A stretch of DNA of 64,000 bases. Source: Pseudomonadota bacterium. GTDB taxonomy: Bacteria; Pseudomonadota; Gammaproteobacteria; Burkholderiales; Burkholderiaceae_C. Under the pieces are notes generated by a model. The model searched no databases and had not been told where the DNA came from. It saw nothing but the letters and a program-made list of their open reading frames with translations. Both the position numbers and the translations under genes were made by a program. The stretch covers positions 35,415 to 99,414 of the forward strand of contig CAUJIM010000096.1 of the NCBI GenBank assembly GCA_963205335.1, read 5' to 3'. Shown here piece by piece: positions 56,069 through 64,000 of the stretch (positions are counted from its first letter, which is position 1; every line of letters starts with the position of its first letter).

Positions 56069-57298
56069 ATGCCAAGAGACATCAAAGACGTCATCGTCGG
56101 GCTCGACATCGGCACCGCCAAGGTCATGGTGGCCGTGGCCGAGGTCCTGCCCGACGGCCAGCTCAAGCTCGCCGGCCTGGGCGTCGCGCCCTCCAACGGG
56201 CTCAAGCGCGGCGCGGTGGTCAACATCGAGGCCACGGTGCACAGCATCCAGCAGGCGCTCAAGGAGGCCGAGCTGATCGCCGACTGCAAGATCCAGCGCG
56301 TGTACACCGGCATCACCGGCAGCCACATCCGCGGGCTCAACTCCAGCGGCATGGTGGCGATCAAGGACAAGGAGGTGAGCCAGGCCGACGTGGCGCGCGT
56401 GGTCGAGACCGCCAAGGCGGTCAACATCTCCAGCGACCAGCGCCTGCTGCTGGTGGAACCGCAGGAGTTCGTGATCGACGGGCAGGAGGTCAAGGAGCCC
56501 ATCGGCATGAGCGGCATCCGGCTCGAAGCCAAGGTGCACATCGTCACCGGCGCGCAGGCCGCGGCCGAGAACATCATCAAGTGCGTGCGCCGCTGCGGCC
56601 TGGAGGTGGAGCAGCTGCTGCTCAACCCGCTGGCCAGCAGCCAGGCGGTGCTGACCGACGACGAGCGCGAGCTCGGCGTGGCGGTGGTCGACATCGGCGC
56701 GGGCACGACCGACGTGGCCATCTTCACCGGCGGCGCCATCCGCCACACCGCGGTGCTGCCGATCGCCGGCGACCTGATCACCAGCGACATCGCCATGGCG
56801 CTGCGCACGCCGACCAAGGACGCCGAGGACATCAAGGTCGACAGCGGCTGCGCCAAGCAGCTGCTGGCCGACCCCGAGGCGCGGGTGGAGGTGCCGGGCC
56901 TGGGCGACCGCGGCCCGCGCACGCTCACGCGCCAGGTGCTGGCCGGGGTGATCGAGCCGCGCGTCGAGGAAATCTTCCAGCTGGTGCAGCAGGTGATCCG
57001 CGAGTCCGGCTTCGAGGAGGTGCTCTCCTCGGGCATCGTGCTCACCGGCGGCTCCAGCGTCATGCCGGGCATGGTCGAGCTCGGCGAGGACATCTTCCTC
57101 AAGCCCGTGCGCCGCGGCCTGCCGCACTACGCGGGCGCGCTCGCCGACATGGTGGCGCAGCCGCGCGCGGCCACCGTCATGGGCCTGCTCGAGGAGGCGC
57201 GGCTGGCGCGCATGCGCGGCTTCAAGGTGGCGGCGCAGAGCGGCTCGATGAAGACCGCCTTCGGCCGCTTCAAGGATTTCATCGTGGGGAATTTCTGA
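56069..57298 (+). CDS. ftsA: cell division protein FtsA
   Basis: 409 residues, an actin-like ATPase that tethers FtsZ to the membrane. VIVGLDIGTAKVMV (phosphate 1), GVAVVDIGAGTTDVAIFTGGAI (phosphate 2) and GIVLTGGSSVMPGM are present. The C-terminal segment (SGSMKTAFGRFKDFIVGNF) is the amphipathic membrane-targeting helix. It begins 16 bases after ftsQ. Confidence 0.97.
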   Translation: MPRDIKDVIVGLDIGTAKVMVAVAEVLPDGQLKLAGLGVAPSNGLKRGAVVNIEATVHSIQQALKEAELIADCKIQRVYTGITGSHIRGLNSSGMVAIKDKEVSQADVARVVETAKAVNISSDQRLLLVEPQEFVIDGQEVKEPIGMSGIRLEAKVHIVTGAQAAAENIIKCVRRCGLEVEQLLLNPLASSQAVLTDDERELGVAVVDIGAGTTDVAIFTGGAIRHTAVLPIAGDLITSDIAMALRTPTKDAEDIKVDSGCAKQLLADPEARVEVPGLGDRGPRTLTRQVLAGVIEPRVEEIFQLVQQVIRESGFEEVLSSGIVLTGGSSVMPGMVELGEDIFLKPVRRGLPHYAGALADMVAQPRAATVMGLLEEARLARMRGFKVAAQSGSMKTAFGRFKDFIVGNF

Positions 57299-57454
57299 CA
57301 TGTCGCCTCTGAAGCTCTTGCGCTCGCGCGTCGGCGGCCCACACCGCAAACACGGCCGATGGCGACGCAGCCGGCCTCCGCCGCGCGTGCCTGCGCGCGT
57401 CCCGTTTCCCGAGTCATTCCATCCCGTTTTTCATATCCCTCCAGGAGCAAGCAC

Positions 57455-58654
57455 ATGGCCATCGAAATGATCGAGACCGAAGAGTTCAACCAGGGCACGC
57501 AGATCAAGGTGATCGGCGTCGGCGGCGGCGGCGGCAATGCGGTCGAGCACATGATTGCCCGCGCCGTGCAGGGCGTGGAGTTCGTCTGCGCCAACACCGA
57601 CTCGCAGGCGCTGCTGCGCAGCTCGGCGCACCGCACGGTGCAGCTGGGCAACAACGGCCTGGGCGCGGGCAGCAAGCCCGAGAAGGCGCGCGACGCGGCC
57701 GAGCAGGCCGAGGAGGACATCCGCCAGGCGATCGCGGGCGCGCACATGCTGTTCATCACCGCCGGCATGGGCGGGGGCACCGGCACCGGCGCCGCGCCGG
57801 TGATCGCCAAGGTGGCCAAGGAGATGGGCATTCTCACGGTGGGCGTGGTCACCAAGCCCTTCGCCTGGGAGGGCAGCCGGCGCATGAAGAACGCCGACGA
57901 GGGGCTGCTCGAGCTCGAGGCCAACGTCGATTCGCTGATCGTGGTGCTCAACGAGAAGCTGCTCGAGGTGCTGGGCGACGACATCACGCAGGAAGAGGCC
58001 TTCGCCCATGCCAACGACGTGCTCAAGAACGCGGTCGGCGGCATCGCCGAGATCATCAACGAGTACGGCCAGATCAACGTCGACTTCGAGGACGTGCGCA
58101 CCGTGATGGGCGAGCCCGGCAAGGCCATGATGGGCACGGCCACGGCCAGCGGGCCGGACCGCGCGCGCATCGCCGCCGAGCAGGCCATCGCCTGCCCGCT
58201 GCTCGAGGGCATCGACCTCTCGGGCGCGCGCGGCGTGCTGGTGCTGGTCACCGCGAGCAAGGGGAGCCTGAAGCTGGCCGAGTCGCGCCTGGCGATGAAC
58301 ACCATCAACGCCTACGCCTCGCCCGAGGCGCACGTGATCTTCGGCGCGGCCTACGACGACAGCCTGGGCGACGACATCCGCGTCACCGTGGTCGCCACCG
58401 GCCTGTCGCACGCGGCGGCGCGGCGCCAGAACATCCAGGTGGTCCAGGGCGGGCAGCGCACCGGCACCGACAACCTGCCCTACCAGCCCGCCACCATGGC
58501 GGGCAACATGGCGCGCGGCGACTACGCCAACATGGCCGTGCCCAGCGTCTGGCGCACCAACCGCTCGCAGGCGACGGCGCGCGTGGACGCCATGTCCTCG
58601 GGTGGCATGGACGAGCTGGAGATCCCGGCCTTCCTGCGCAAGCAGGCGGACTGA
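57455..58654 (+). CDS. ftsZ: cell division GTPase FtsZ
   Basis: 399 residues; the tubulin-like protein that forms the Z ring. IKVIGVGGGGGNAVEHM, the tubulin signature MGGGTGTGAAPVIA and T7 loop segment NVDFEDVRTVM are all present. The C-terminal peptide ELEIPAFLRKQAD is the conserved binding site for FtsA and ZipA. ATG 57455 has AGGAG seven bases upstream. The 156-bp gap after ftsA is the largest in the cluster below mraZ, so ftsZ may have an additional promoter there. Confidence 0.98.
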   Translation: MAIEMIETEEFNQGTQIKVIGVGGGGGNAVEHMIARAVQGVEFVCANTDSQALLRSSAHRTVQLGNNGLGAGSKPEKARDAAEQAEEDIRQAIAGAHMLFITAGMGGGTGTGAAPVIAKVAKEMGILTVGVVTKPFAWEGSRRMKNADEGLLELEANVDSLIVVLNEKLLEVLGDDITQEEAFAHANDVLKNAVGGIAEIINEYGQINVDFEDVRTVMGEPGKAMMGTATASGPDRARIAAEQAIACPLLEGIDLSGARGVLVLVTASKGSLKLAESRLAMNTINAYASPEAHVIFGAAYDDSLGDDIRVTVVATGLSHAAARRQNIQVVQGGQRTGTDNLPYQPATMAGNMARGDYANMAVPSVWRTNRSQATARVDAMSSGGMDELEIPAFLRKQAD

Positions 58655-58701
58655 CGGTGCGCGCGCCCGGTGCCCGGGCCGCGCGCCCGTAGAATTCCGG
58701 C

Positions 58702-59625
58702 ATGCTCCAGCAACGGACGATCAAGACGCTGACCCGCTCCGTTGGCGTGGGCCTGCACAGCGGCCAGCGGGTGGAGCTGACGCTGCGCCCGGCACCGCCC
58801 GATGCGGGCATCGTCTTTCGCCGCGTCGACCTGCCCGAACCCATCGACATCCCGGTGACCGCCGCGGCCGTGGTCGACACGCGCATGGCCTCGACCATAG
58901 GCGCTGGCGGCGCCAAGGTGCACACCGTCGAGCACCTGATGTCGGCCTGCGCCGGCCTGGGCATAGACAACCTGGTCATCGACATCACCGCGGAAGAGGT
59001 GCCCATCCTCGACGGTTCGTCGGCGTCCTTCGTCTACCTGCTGCAGAGCGCGGGCATCGAACTGCAGGACGCGCCCCGGCGCTTCATCCGCGTCAGGCAG
59101 CCGGTGGAGGTGCGCGAGGGCGAGGGCCACCAGCTCAAGTGGGCGCGGCTCGACCCCTGGAACGGCTACAAGCTGCGGTTCGAGATCGATTTCGCGCACC
59201 CGGCGGTCGACTCCACCGGGCAGTGCGTGGAGTTCGATCTCGGCAGCGGCAACTACGCGCGCGACATCGCCCGCGCGCGCACCTTCGGCTTCACCAAGGA
59301 CGTGGAGATGCTGCGCGCCAGCGGCCTGGCGCTCGGCGGCGGGCTGGACAACGCGATCGTGATGGACGACTACAAGGTGCTCAACGCCGACGGCCTGCGC
59401 TACGACGCCGAGTTCGCGAGGCACAAGATCCTCGACGCCATGGGCGACCTCTACCTCGTCGGCCACCCGCTGCTCGCCGCCTACAGCGCGTTCCGCAGCG
59501 GCCATGCGCTCAACAACCAGCTCCTGCGTGTGCTGCTGGAGCGCCGGGACGCCTGGGAACTGGTCAGTTTCAAGAATGAACGCGATGCACCGGCAGGGTT
59601 CGCCCGGCCGGTCATGGCGTGGTGA
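58702..59625 (+). CDS. lpxC: UDP-3-O-acyl-N-acetylglucosamine deacetylase LpxC
   Basis: 307 residues; the committed step of lipid A synthesis. [21 protein letters not shown], the zinc His in [20 protein letters not shown], and [14 protein letters not shown] are diagnostic. It lies 47 bp after ftsZ, the usual position at the end of the dcw cluster. It is convergent with the CoA-transferase gene, with nine bases between the stops. Confidence 0.98.
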   Translation: MLQQRTIKTLTRSVGVGLHSGQRVELTLRPAPPDAGIVFRRVDLPEPIDIPVTAAAVVDTRMASTIGAGGAKVHTVEHLMSACAGLGIDNLVIDITAEEVPILDGSSASFVYLLQSAGIELQDAPRRFIRVRQPVEVREGEGHQLKWARLDPWNGYKLRFEIDFAHPAVDSTGQCVEFDLGSGNYARDIARARTFGFTKDVEMLRASGLALGGGLDNAIVMDDYKVLNADGLRYDAEFARHKILDAMGDLYLVGHPLLAAYSAFRSGHALNNQLLRVLLERRDAWELVSFKNERDAPAGFARPVMAW

Positions 59626-59634
59626 GGGCGCGCC

Positions 59635-60774
59635 TCAAACCGCGCCGCTGGCCTTGAGTGCGTCGATCTCGCCGGCCGAGAATCCCCAAGCACTCAGGAT
59701 TTCGTCGCTATGCTCGCCCGGCTGGGCGGGCGGCCTCTGAATTTCCGGCGCCGTGCGCGAAAACCGCGGCGCCGGGGCCGGCTGGACTACGCCCGCGTGC
59801 TCCACAAAGGTCTGCCGGGCGACGTTGTGCGGGTGCCGCGGCGCCTCGTCCAGATCGAGCACCGGCGCCACGCAGGCATCGGTGCCCTCCAGCAGCTCGC
59901 ACCACTGCGCGCGCGTGCGGGTGCGCAGGGTGTCCGCCAGCAGCTTGTGCAGGCGTGGCCACGAGGCCGGGTTCCAGCGATCCGCGAATTCGCCTGCGGG
60001 CAGCCCCAGCTTGGCGACCAGCAGGTCGTGGAACGGCGGCTCGATCGGCCCCAGCGCCAGCCACTTGCCGTCGGCGCACTCGTAGGTGCCGTAGAACGGC
60101 GCGCCGCCGTCCAGCAGGTTGGCCTCGCGTTCGTTCTTCCAGTGGCCCATGGCCTTGAAGCCGTACTGCATGGCCATCAGCAGCGCCGCGCCATCGGTCA
60201 TCGCCGCATCCACCACCTGGCCGCGCCCGGACGTGCCGGCCTCCAGCAGCGCGCAGACGATGCCGAAGGCCACGAACATGGCCCCGCCGCCAAAGTCGCC
60301 CACCAGGTTCAGCGGCGGCATGGGTTTGCCCTGCTCGCCGATGGCGTGCAGGGCGCCGGTCAGGGCGATGTAGTTGATGTCGTGGCCGGCGGCCTGGGCC
60401 AGCGGGCCGCTTTGGCCCCAGCCGGTGATGCGCCCGTAGACGATTTTGGGGTTGCGCTGCAGGCAGGGCTCGGGCCCCAGGCCCAGGCGCTCCATCACGC
60501 CGGGGCGAAAGCCTTCGAGGATGGCGTCTGCCTCGCCCGCCAGCCGCAGCACGGCGGCCACCGCCTCGGGGTTCTTCAGGTCGAGCGCCAGCGAGCGCCG
60601 CCCGCGGTTGAGAAAGCCGCCGTTCTTCAGCACGTCGAACGCGCTGGCGTCGCTGCGGCCCTTGCGGTCGATGCGGATCACCTCGGCGCCCATGTCCGCC
60701 AGCAGCATGGCCGCGAACGGCGCCGGGCCGATGCCCGCCATCTCGATGATTCTGAACCCGGCCAATGGCCCCAT
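59635..60774 (-). CDS. CaiB/BaiF CoA-transferase family protein (alpha-methylacyl-CoA racemase-like)
   Basis: 379 residues. [32 protein letters not shown] followed by [14 protein letters not shown] and [29 protein letters not shown] identify family III CoA-transferases; the sequence is closest to alpha-methylacyl-CoA racemase, which epimerises 2-methyl-branched acyl-CoA. ATG 60774 follows GAGGAG by eight bases. It is the last gene of the fatty acid-type operon transcribed leftward from beyond 64000. Confidence 0.88.
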   Translation of the reverse strand: MGPLAGFRIIEMAGIGPAPFAAMLLADMGAEVIRIDRKGRSDASAFDVLKNGGFLNRGRRSLALDLKNPEAVAAVLRLAGEADAILEGFRPGVMERLGLGPEPCLQRNPKIVYGRITGWGQSGPLAQAAGHDINYIALTGALHAIGEQGKPMPPLNLVGDFGGGAMFVAFGIVCALLEAGTSGRGQVVDAAMTDGAALLMAMQYGFKAMGHWKNEREANLLDGGAPFYGTYECADGKWLALGPIEPPFHDLLVAKLGLPAGEFADRWNPASWPRLHKLLADTLRTRTRAQWCELLEGTDACVAPVLDLDEAPRHPHNVARQTFVEHAGVVQPAPAPRFSRTAPEIQRPPAQPGEHSDEILSAWGFSAGEIDALKASGAV

Positions 60775-60794
60775 GTCGTGCTCCTCGTGCCCGG

Positions 60795-61931
60795 TCAACC
60801 GGCGATGACGGCCCGGGCGATCACCAGGCGCTGGATGTCCGAAGCGCCTTCGTAGATCTGGCTCACGCGCACGTCGCGGTAGATGCGCTCCACCGGGAAG
60901 TCGCTCACGTAGCCGTAGCCGCCGTGGATCTGGATGGCGTCGGAGCATACCCGCTCGGCCATTTCGGAGGCGAACAGCTTGGCCATCGACGCTTCCTTCA
61001 GGCACGGCCTGGCGGCGTCCTTGAGCGTGGCGGCGTGCAGCACGAGCTGGCGTGCGGCCTCGATCTGCGTGGCCATGTTGGCGAGCCGGAAGGCGACCGC
61101 CTGGTGCTCCACGATGGGCACGCCGAAGGCTTCGCGCTCCTTGGCGTATTTGAGCGCCGCCTCCAGCGCGGCGCGCGCCATGCCCACCGACTGCGCGGCG
61201 ATGCCGATGCGCCCGGCCTCCAGGTTGGACAGGGCGATCTTGTAGCCTTCGCCTGGCCGGCCCAGCAGGTGATCGGCCGGGATGCGGCAGTCCTCGAACA
61301 GGATCTGCGCCGTGTCCGAGGCGTGCTGGCCCATCTTGTCCTCGATGCGCGCCACCTGGTAGCCGGGCGTGTCGGTCGGCACCAGGAAGGCCGAGATGCC
61401 CTTCTTGCCCGCCTGCCTGTCGGTCACGGCGAAGACGATCGCCAGTTGCGCGTTCTTGCCGGTGGTGATGAACTGCTTGACGCCGTTCAGCACCCAGGCG
61501 TCGCCGTCGCGCACGGCCGTGGTGCGGATGGCAGAGGCGTCCGAGCCCACGTGCGGCTCGGTCAGGCAAAAGCACCCCAGCCACTGCCCGCTGGCCAGGC
61601 GCGTCAGGTATTGGTCCTTCTGCGCATCGCTGCCGTAGTTCATGGTGATGCCGCAGGCCAGCGAGTTCTGCACGCTGACGATGCTCGACGTGGCGCCGTC
61701 GCCGACCGCGACCTCCTCGATCGCCAGCGCCAGTGACACATAGTCCAACTCTGCGCCGCCCCAGCGCTCGGGCACGACCATGCCGAGCACGCCCAGCTCG
61801 CCCAGCTCCTTCAGCGCCTGCCGGGGGAAGGTGTGCTGCTTGTCCCACTCGGCGGCAAAGGGCGCGAGGCGCTCCTCGGCGAACTGGCGCAGCGTGTCGC
61901 GGATCATTTCCTGCTCTTGCGTGAAGATCAT
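60795..61931 (-). CDS. acyl-CoA dehydrogenase
   Basis: 378 residues. FAD-dependent first step of acyl-CoA oxidation. [16 protein letters not shown] is the FAD/substrate segment, [41 protein letters not shown] carries the catalytic Glu. The sequence resembles short/branched-chain or glutaryl-type members. It lies 15 bases after the thiolase and 20 before the CoA-transferase. Confidence 0.95.
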   Translation of the reverse strand: MIFTQEQEMIRDTLRQFAEERLAPFAAEWDKQHTFPRQALKELGELGVLGMVVPERWGGAELDYVSLALAIEEVAVGDGATSSIVSVQNSLACGITMNYGSDAQKDQYLTRLASGQWLGCFCLTEPHVGSDASAIRTTAVRDGDAWVLNGVKQFITTGKNAQLAIVFAVTDRQAGKKGISAFLVPTDTPGYQVARIEDKMGQHASDTAQILFEDCRIPADHLLGRPGEGYKIALSNLEAGRIGIAAQSVGMARAALEAALKYAKEREAFGVPIVEHQAVAFRLANMATQIEAARQLVLHAATLKDAARPCLKEASMAKLFASEMAERVCSDAIQIHGGYGYVSDFPVERIYRDVRVSQIYEGASDIQRLVIARAVIAG

Positions 61932-61946
61932 TCTTAATGCTCCCGT

Positions 61947-63125
61947 TTACAGGACTTCGAGCGCCACGGCGGTGGCTTCGCCGCCGCCGATGCACAGGCT
62001 GGCGATGCCGCGCTTGCCGCCGCGCTGGCGCAGGGCATGGATCAGCGTGACGATGATGCGCGCGCCGGTGGCGCCGATCGGGTGGCCCAGGGCGCAGGCG
62101 CCGCCGTTGACGTTCACCTTGTCGTGCGGCAGGCCGAGCGCGTCCATGGCCAGCAGCGTGACGACCGCGAAGGCCTCGTTGATCTCGAACAGGTCCACGT
62201 CGCCCACACTCCAGCCGGTCCTGGCCAGCACGTTGCGGATCGCGGTGGCCGGCGCCGTGGTGAACTGGCCCGGCGCCTGCGCGTGGCTGGCATGGGCGTG
62301 GATGCGCGCCAGCGGCGCCAGGCCGCAGCGTTCGGCCTCCGATGCGCGCATCAGCACCAGCGCGGCTGCGCCGTCGGAAATCGACGAGGCGTTGGCCGGG
62401 GTCACCGTGCCGTCCTTGCGGAAGGCGGCCTTCAGTTGCGGGATCTTCGCCGCGTCGCACTTGCCGGGCGTTTCATCGTCCGCCAGCACGACCTCGCCCT
62501 TGCGGCCGGTGATCTTGACCGGGGCGATTTCGGCGCGGAAGGCGCCGCTGCCGACCGCGTGCTGGGCGCGGCGCACCGATTCGACGGCGTAGGCGTCCTG
62601 GCGCTCGCGCGCGATGTTGTGCTCCTCGGCCGACAGGTCGGCGTAGTAGCCCATGAGCTTGCCCTCGTAGGCGTCTTCCAGCCCGTCGAGGAACATGTGG
62701 TCGAAGATCTGGTCATGGCCCAGGCGGTAGCCCTGGCGCGCCTTGGGGAGCACATAGGGGGCGTTGGTCATCGACTCCATGCCGCCGGCCAGGCCCACCT
62801 TGCAGGTGCCGGCGAGCAGCAGGTCGTGCACCAGCATGGTGGCCTTCATGCCCGAGCCGCACATCTTGGTGAGGGTGGTGGACGGCACCGCGGGCGACAG
62901 GCCCGCGCCCAGCACCGCCTGGCGGGCGGGCGCCTGCTTCAGGCCCGCATACAGGCAGCAGCCCAGGATGGCTTCGTCGATGTCGGCAGCGTGCTGGCCG
63001 ATGTCGGCGAGCACGCCGGCAATGGCGGCGCTGCCCAGTTGCGGGGCGGTGACGGCGGCGAACTGCCCCTGGAAGGCGCCGATGGGGGTGCGCCGTGCGG
63101 CGACGATGACGATGGGATCGGTCAT
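61947..63125 (-). CDS. acetyl-CoA C-acetyltransferase (thiolase)
   Basis: 392 residues. The nucleophile Cys is in [15 protein letters not shown] (about residue 88), with [20 protein letters not shown] (His) and CIGGGEA (second Cys) at the C terminus. ATG 63125 follows AGGAG by seven bases; an upstream frame extension has no support. It catalyses the last step of beta-oxidation or acetoacetyl-CoA synthesis. Confidence 0.96.
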   Translation of the reverse strand: MTDPIVIVAARRTPIGAFQGQFAAVTAPQLGSAAIAGVLADIGQHAADIDEAILGCCLYAGLKQAPARQAVLGAGLSPAVPSTTLTKMCGSGMKATMLVHDLLLAGTCKVGLAGGMESMTNAPYVLPKARQGYRLGHDQIFDHMFLDGLEDAYEGKLMGYYADLSAEEHNIARERQDAYAVESVRRAQHAVGSGAFRAEIAPVKITGRKGEVVLADDETPGKCDAAKIPQLKAAFRKDGTVTPANASSISDGAAALVLMRASEAERCGLAPLARIHAHASHAQAPGQFTTAPATAIRNVLARTGWSVGDVDLFEINEAFAVVTLLAMDALGLPHDKVNVNGGACALGHPIGATGARIIVTLIHALRQRGGKRGIASLCIGGGEATAVALEVL

Positions 63126-63147
63126 GAAATTCTCCTGTGATCGTTTT

Positions 63148-63915
63148 TTATTTGGCGCCCATGCGGATGGCGCCGTCGAGGCGAATGACTTCGCCATTCA
63201 GGTAGGGGTTGCCGACGATGTGGCGCACCAGGCCGGCGAACTCGGCCGGCTTGCCCAGGCGCGAGGGGAAGGGCACCATCTTGCCCAGCGAGTCCTGCAC
63301 CTCCTGCGGCATGCCCAGCAGCATGGGCGTTTCCATGATGCCGGGGGCGATGGTCATGACACGGATGCCGAAGCGGCTCAATTCGCGCGCGATCGGCAGC
63401 GCCATGGCCACGACGCCGCCCTTGGAGGCGGCGTAGGCGGCCTGGCCCACCTGGCCGTCGAAGGCCGCCACGGAGGCGGTGTTCACGATCACGCCGCGCT
63501 CGCCGTCGGCGCTCGGCGCGTTGGCCGACATGGCATCGGCCGCCAGCCGCAGCATGTTGAAGGCGCCCACCAGGTTCACCTGGATGGCCTTGCCGAAGCT
63601 CGCGAGGCGATGCGGCCCCTCCTTGCCGAGCACCTTTTCGGCCGGCGCGATGCCGGCGCAGTTGACCAGGCCATGCAGCGCGCCGAACGTGTCGCACGCC
63701 AGATTCACGGCGGCGCGCGCGCTGGCCTCGTCGGCCACGTCGGTGGCGGCAAAGCGCGCCTTGGCACCCAGCTCGGCGGCCAGGGCCTTGCCCGCTGGCT
63801 CGTTCAAGTCGGCGATGACGACGTTGCCGCCGGCGTTTGCGAGCATGCGCACGGTGGCCGCGCCCAGGCCGGAGGCGCCGCCGGTGACCAGGAAAGTATG
63901 GTTTTCGATCATCAT
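63148..63915 (-). CDS. SDR-family 3-hydroxyacyl-CoA dehydrogenase type
   Basis: 255 residues. NAD-binding [25 protein letters not shown] (catalytic Ser) and YAASKGG (Tyr-x3-Lys) are present. The overall sequence resembles 3-hydroxyacyl-CoA dehydrogenase type II / HSD10, which oxidises 3-hydroxy-2-methylacyl-CoA; this fits the racemase-like neighbour. It starts with two consecutive ATGs (63912/63915). Confidence 0.92.
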   Translation of the reverse strand: MMIENHTFLVTGGASGLGAATVRMLANAGGNVVIADLNEPAGKALAAELGAKARFAATDVADEASARAAVNLACDTFGALHGLVNCAGIAPAEKVLGKEGPHRLASFGKAIQVNLVGAFNMLRLAADAMSANAPSADGERGVIVNTASVAAFDGQVGQAAYAASKGGVVAMALPIARELSRFGIRVMTIAPGIMETPMLLGMPQEVQDSLGKMVPFPSRLGKPAEFAGLVRHIVGNPYLNGEVIRLDGAIRMGAK

Positions 63916-63928
63916 GGTGGCGCATTCC

Positions 63929-64000
63929 TTATTGGTTGCCGGCCGCCTGCTGCTGGCGCAGCAGAAAGCGCTGGATCTTGCCGCTGGGGGTCTTGGGCAG
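63929..64000 (-). CDS. AMP-forming acyl-CoA synthetase, C-terminal end only
   Basis: Only the last 23 codons are in the window. [18 protein letters not shown] carries the signature C-terminal lysine segment ([11 protein letters not shown]) of AMP-dependent synthetases. The stop is TAA (63931-63929). It is the upstream gene of the beta-oxidation-type operon and would activate the acid substrate as its CoA thioester. Confidence 0.85.
   Translation of the reverse strand: MPKTPSGKIQRFLLRQQQAAGNQ

Noticed and set aside
63961..63985. AGAAAGCGCTGG near the window end as another repeat copy
   Set aside because: It encodes the conserved KIQRFLL motif of acyl-CoA synthetases and lacks the rest of the repeat.

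Overview
The window is a very GC-rich stretch (about 70% by eye, with strong G/C bias at third codon positions) of what looks like a betaproteobacterial chromosome. It is most likely Burkholderiales and probably Comamonadaceae. The reasons are gene order (DUF484-xerC, hslVU, and a dcw cluster from mraZ to ftsZ followed by lpxC), a class A RNase P RNA with GCAA-capped arms, a DksA without a complete zinc finger, and a dispersed AGGAGCT...GCGCTT...AAGCGCT repeat of a kind I recall from Comamonadaceae. The species cannot be named from sequence alone.

Layout. 1-101: 3' part of an initiator tRNA-fMet and its terminator. 150-4584: LysR regulator, divergent from a putative catabolic operon (C26 glutamine-amidotransferase-like hydrolase, M14-like DUF2817 enzyme, MHS-type importer), with two T-N11-A LysR boxes between them. 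4878-8669: FbpABC-type ABC importer (binding protein, ATPase, fused double permease). 8838-13571: a second, NitT/TauT-type ABC importer translationally coupled to NnrS and followed by an FmdE-like protein, suggesting a link to nitric oxide or denitrification. 13639-16857: fba, a PAP2 phosphatase and pyk. 16994-18293: Fur-type site, cupredoxin and FTR1 permease (iron uptake). 18345-22199: pepP, murU-like nucleotidyltransferase and an MFS exporter. 22238-26487: Lrp/AsnC regulator divergent from a 1205-residue fused indolepyruvate ferredoxin oxidoreductase. 26516-28549: amidase, a small membrane protein and rnpB. 28726-29324: MazEF-type toxin-antitoxin pair with a perfect palindromic operator. 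29460-34845: YdhR-like monooxygenase, cysK, Nudix/MBL fusion, DoxX, DUF484 and xerC. 34931-38898: small conserved-looking protein, COG0523 metal GTPase, dksA and a STAS-domain protein. 38969-40907: hslVU. 41079-58654: complete dcw cluster (mraZ rsmH ftsL ftsI murE murF mraY murD ftsW murG murC ddl ftsQ ftsA ftsZ), then lpxC. 59635-64000, minus strand: a beta-oxidation-like operon (CoA transferase/racemase, acyl-CoA dehydrogenase, thiolase, SDR, end of an acyl-CoA synthetase).

How it works together. The dcw cluster makes lipid-linked peptidoglycan precursor and the divisome. Nearly every junction is an ATGA/GTGA overlap, so translation is probably coupled, and four 10-bp-spaced AGTG repeats upstream look like MraZ boxes. 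Most other regions are small self-contained transcription units with their own local regulator or operator.

Most worth following up: (1) the dispersed repeat, present in eight copies, of which five lie inside genes in the same reading frame (EL/ER-x-A) and one supplies the ribosome binding site and start codon of ddl; (2) the ABC-NnrS-FmdE operon; (3) the LysR-C26-DUF2817-MHS operon; (4) the toxin-antitoxin operator; (5) the cupredoxin/FTR1 pair with a Fur-type palindrome and a GNRA hairpin abutting the Shine-Dalgarno sequence.
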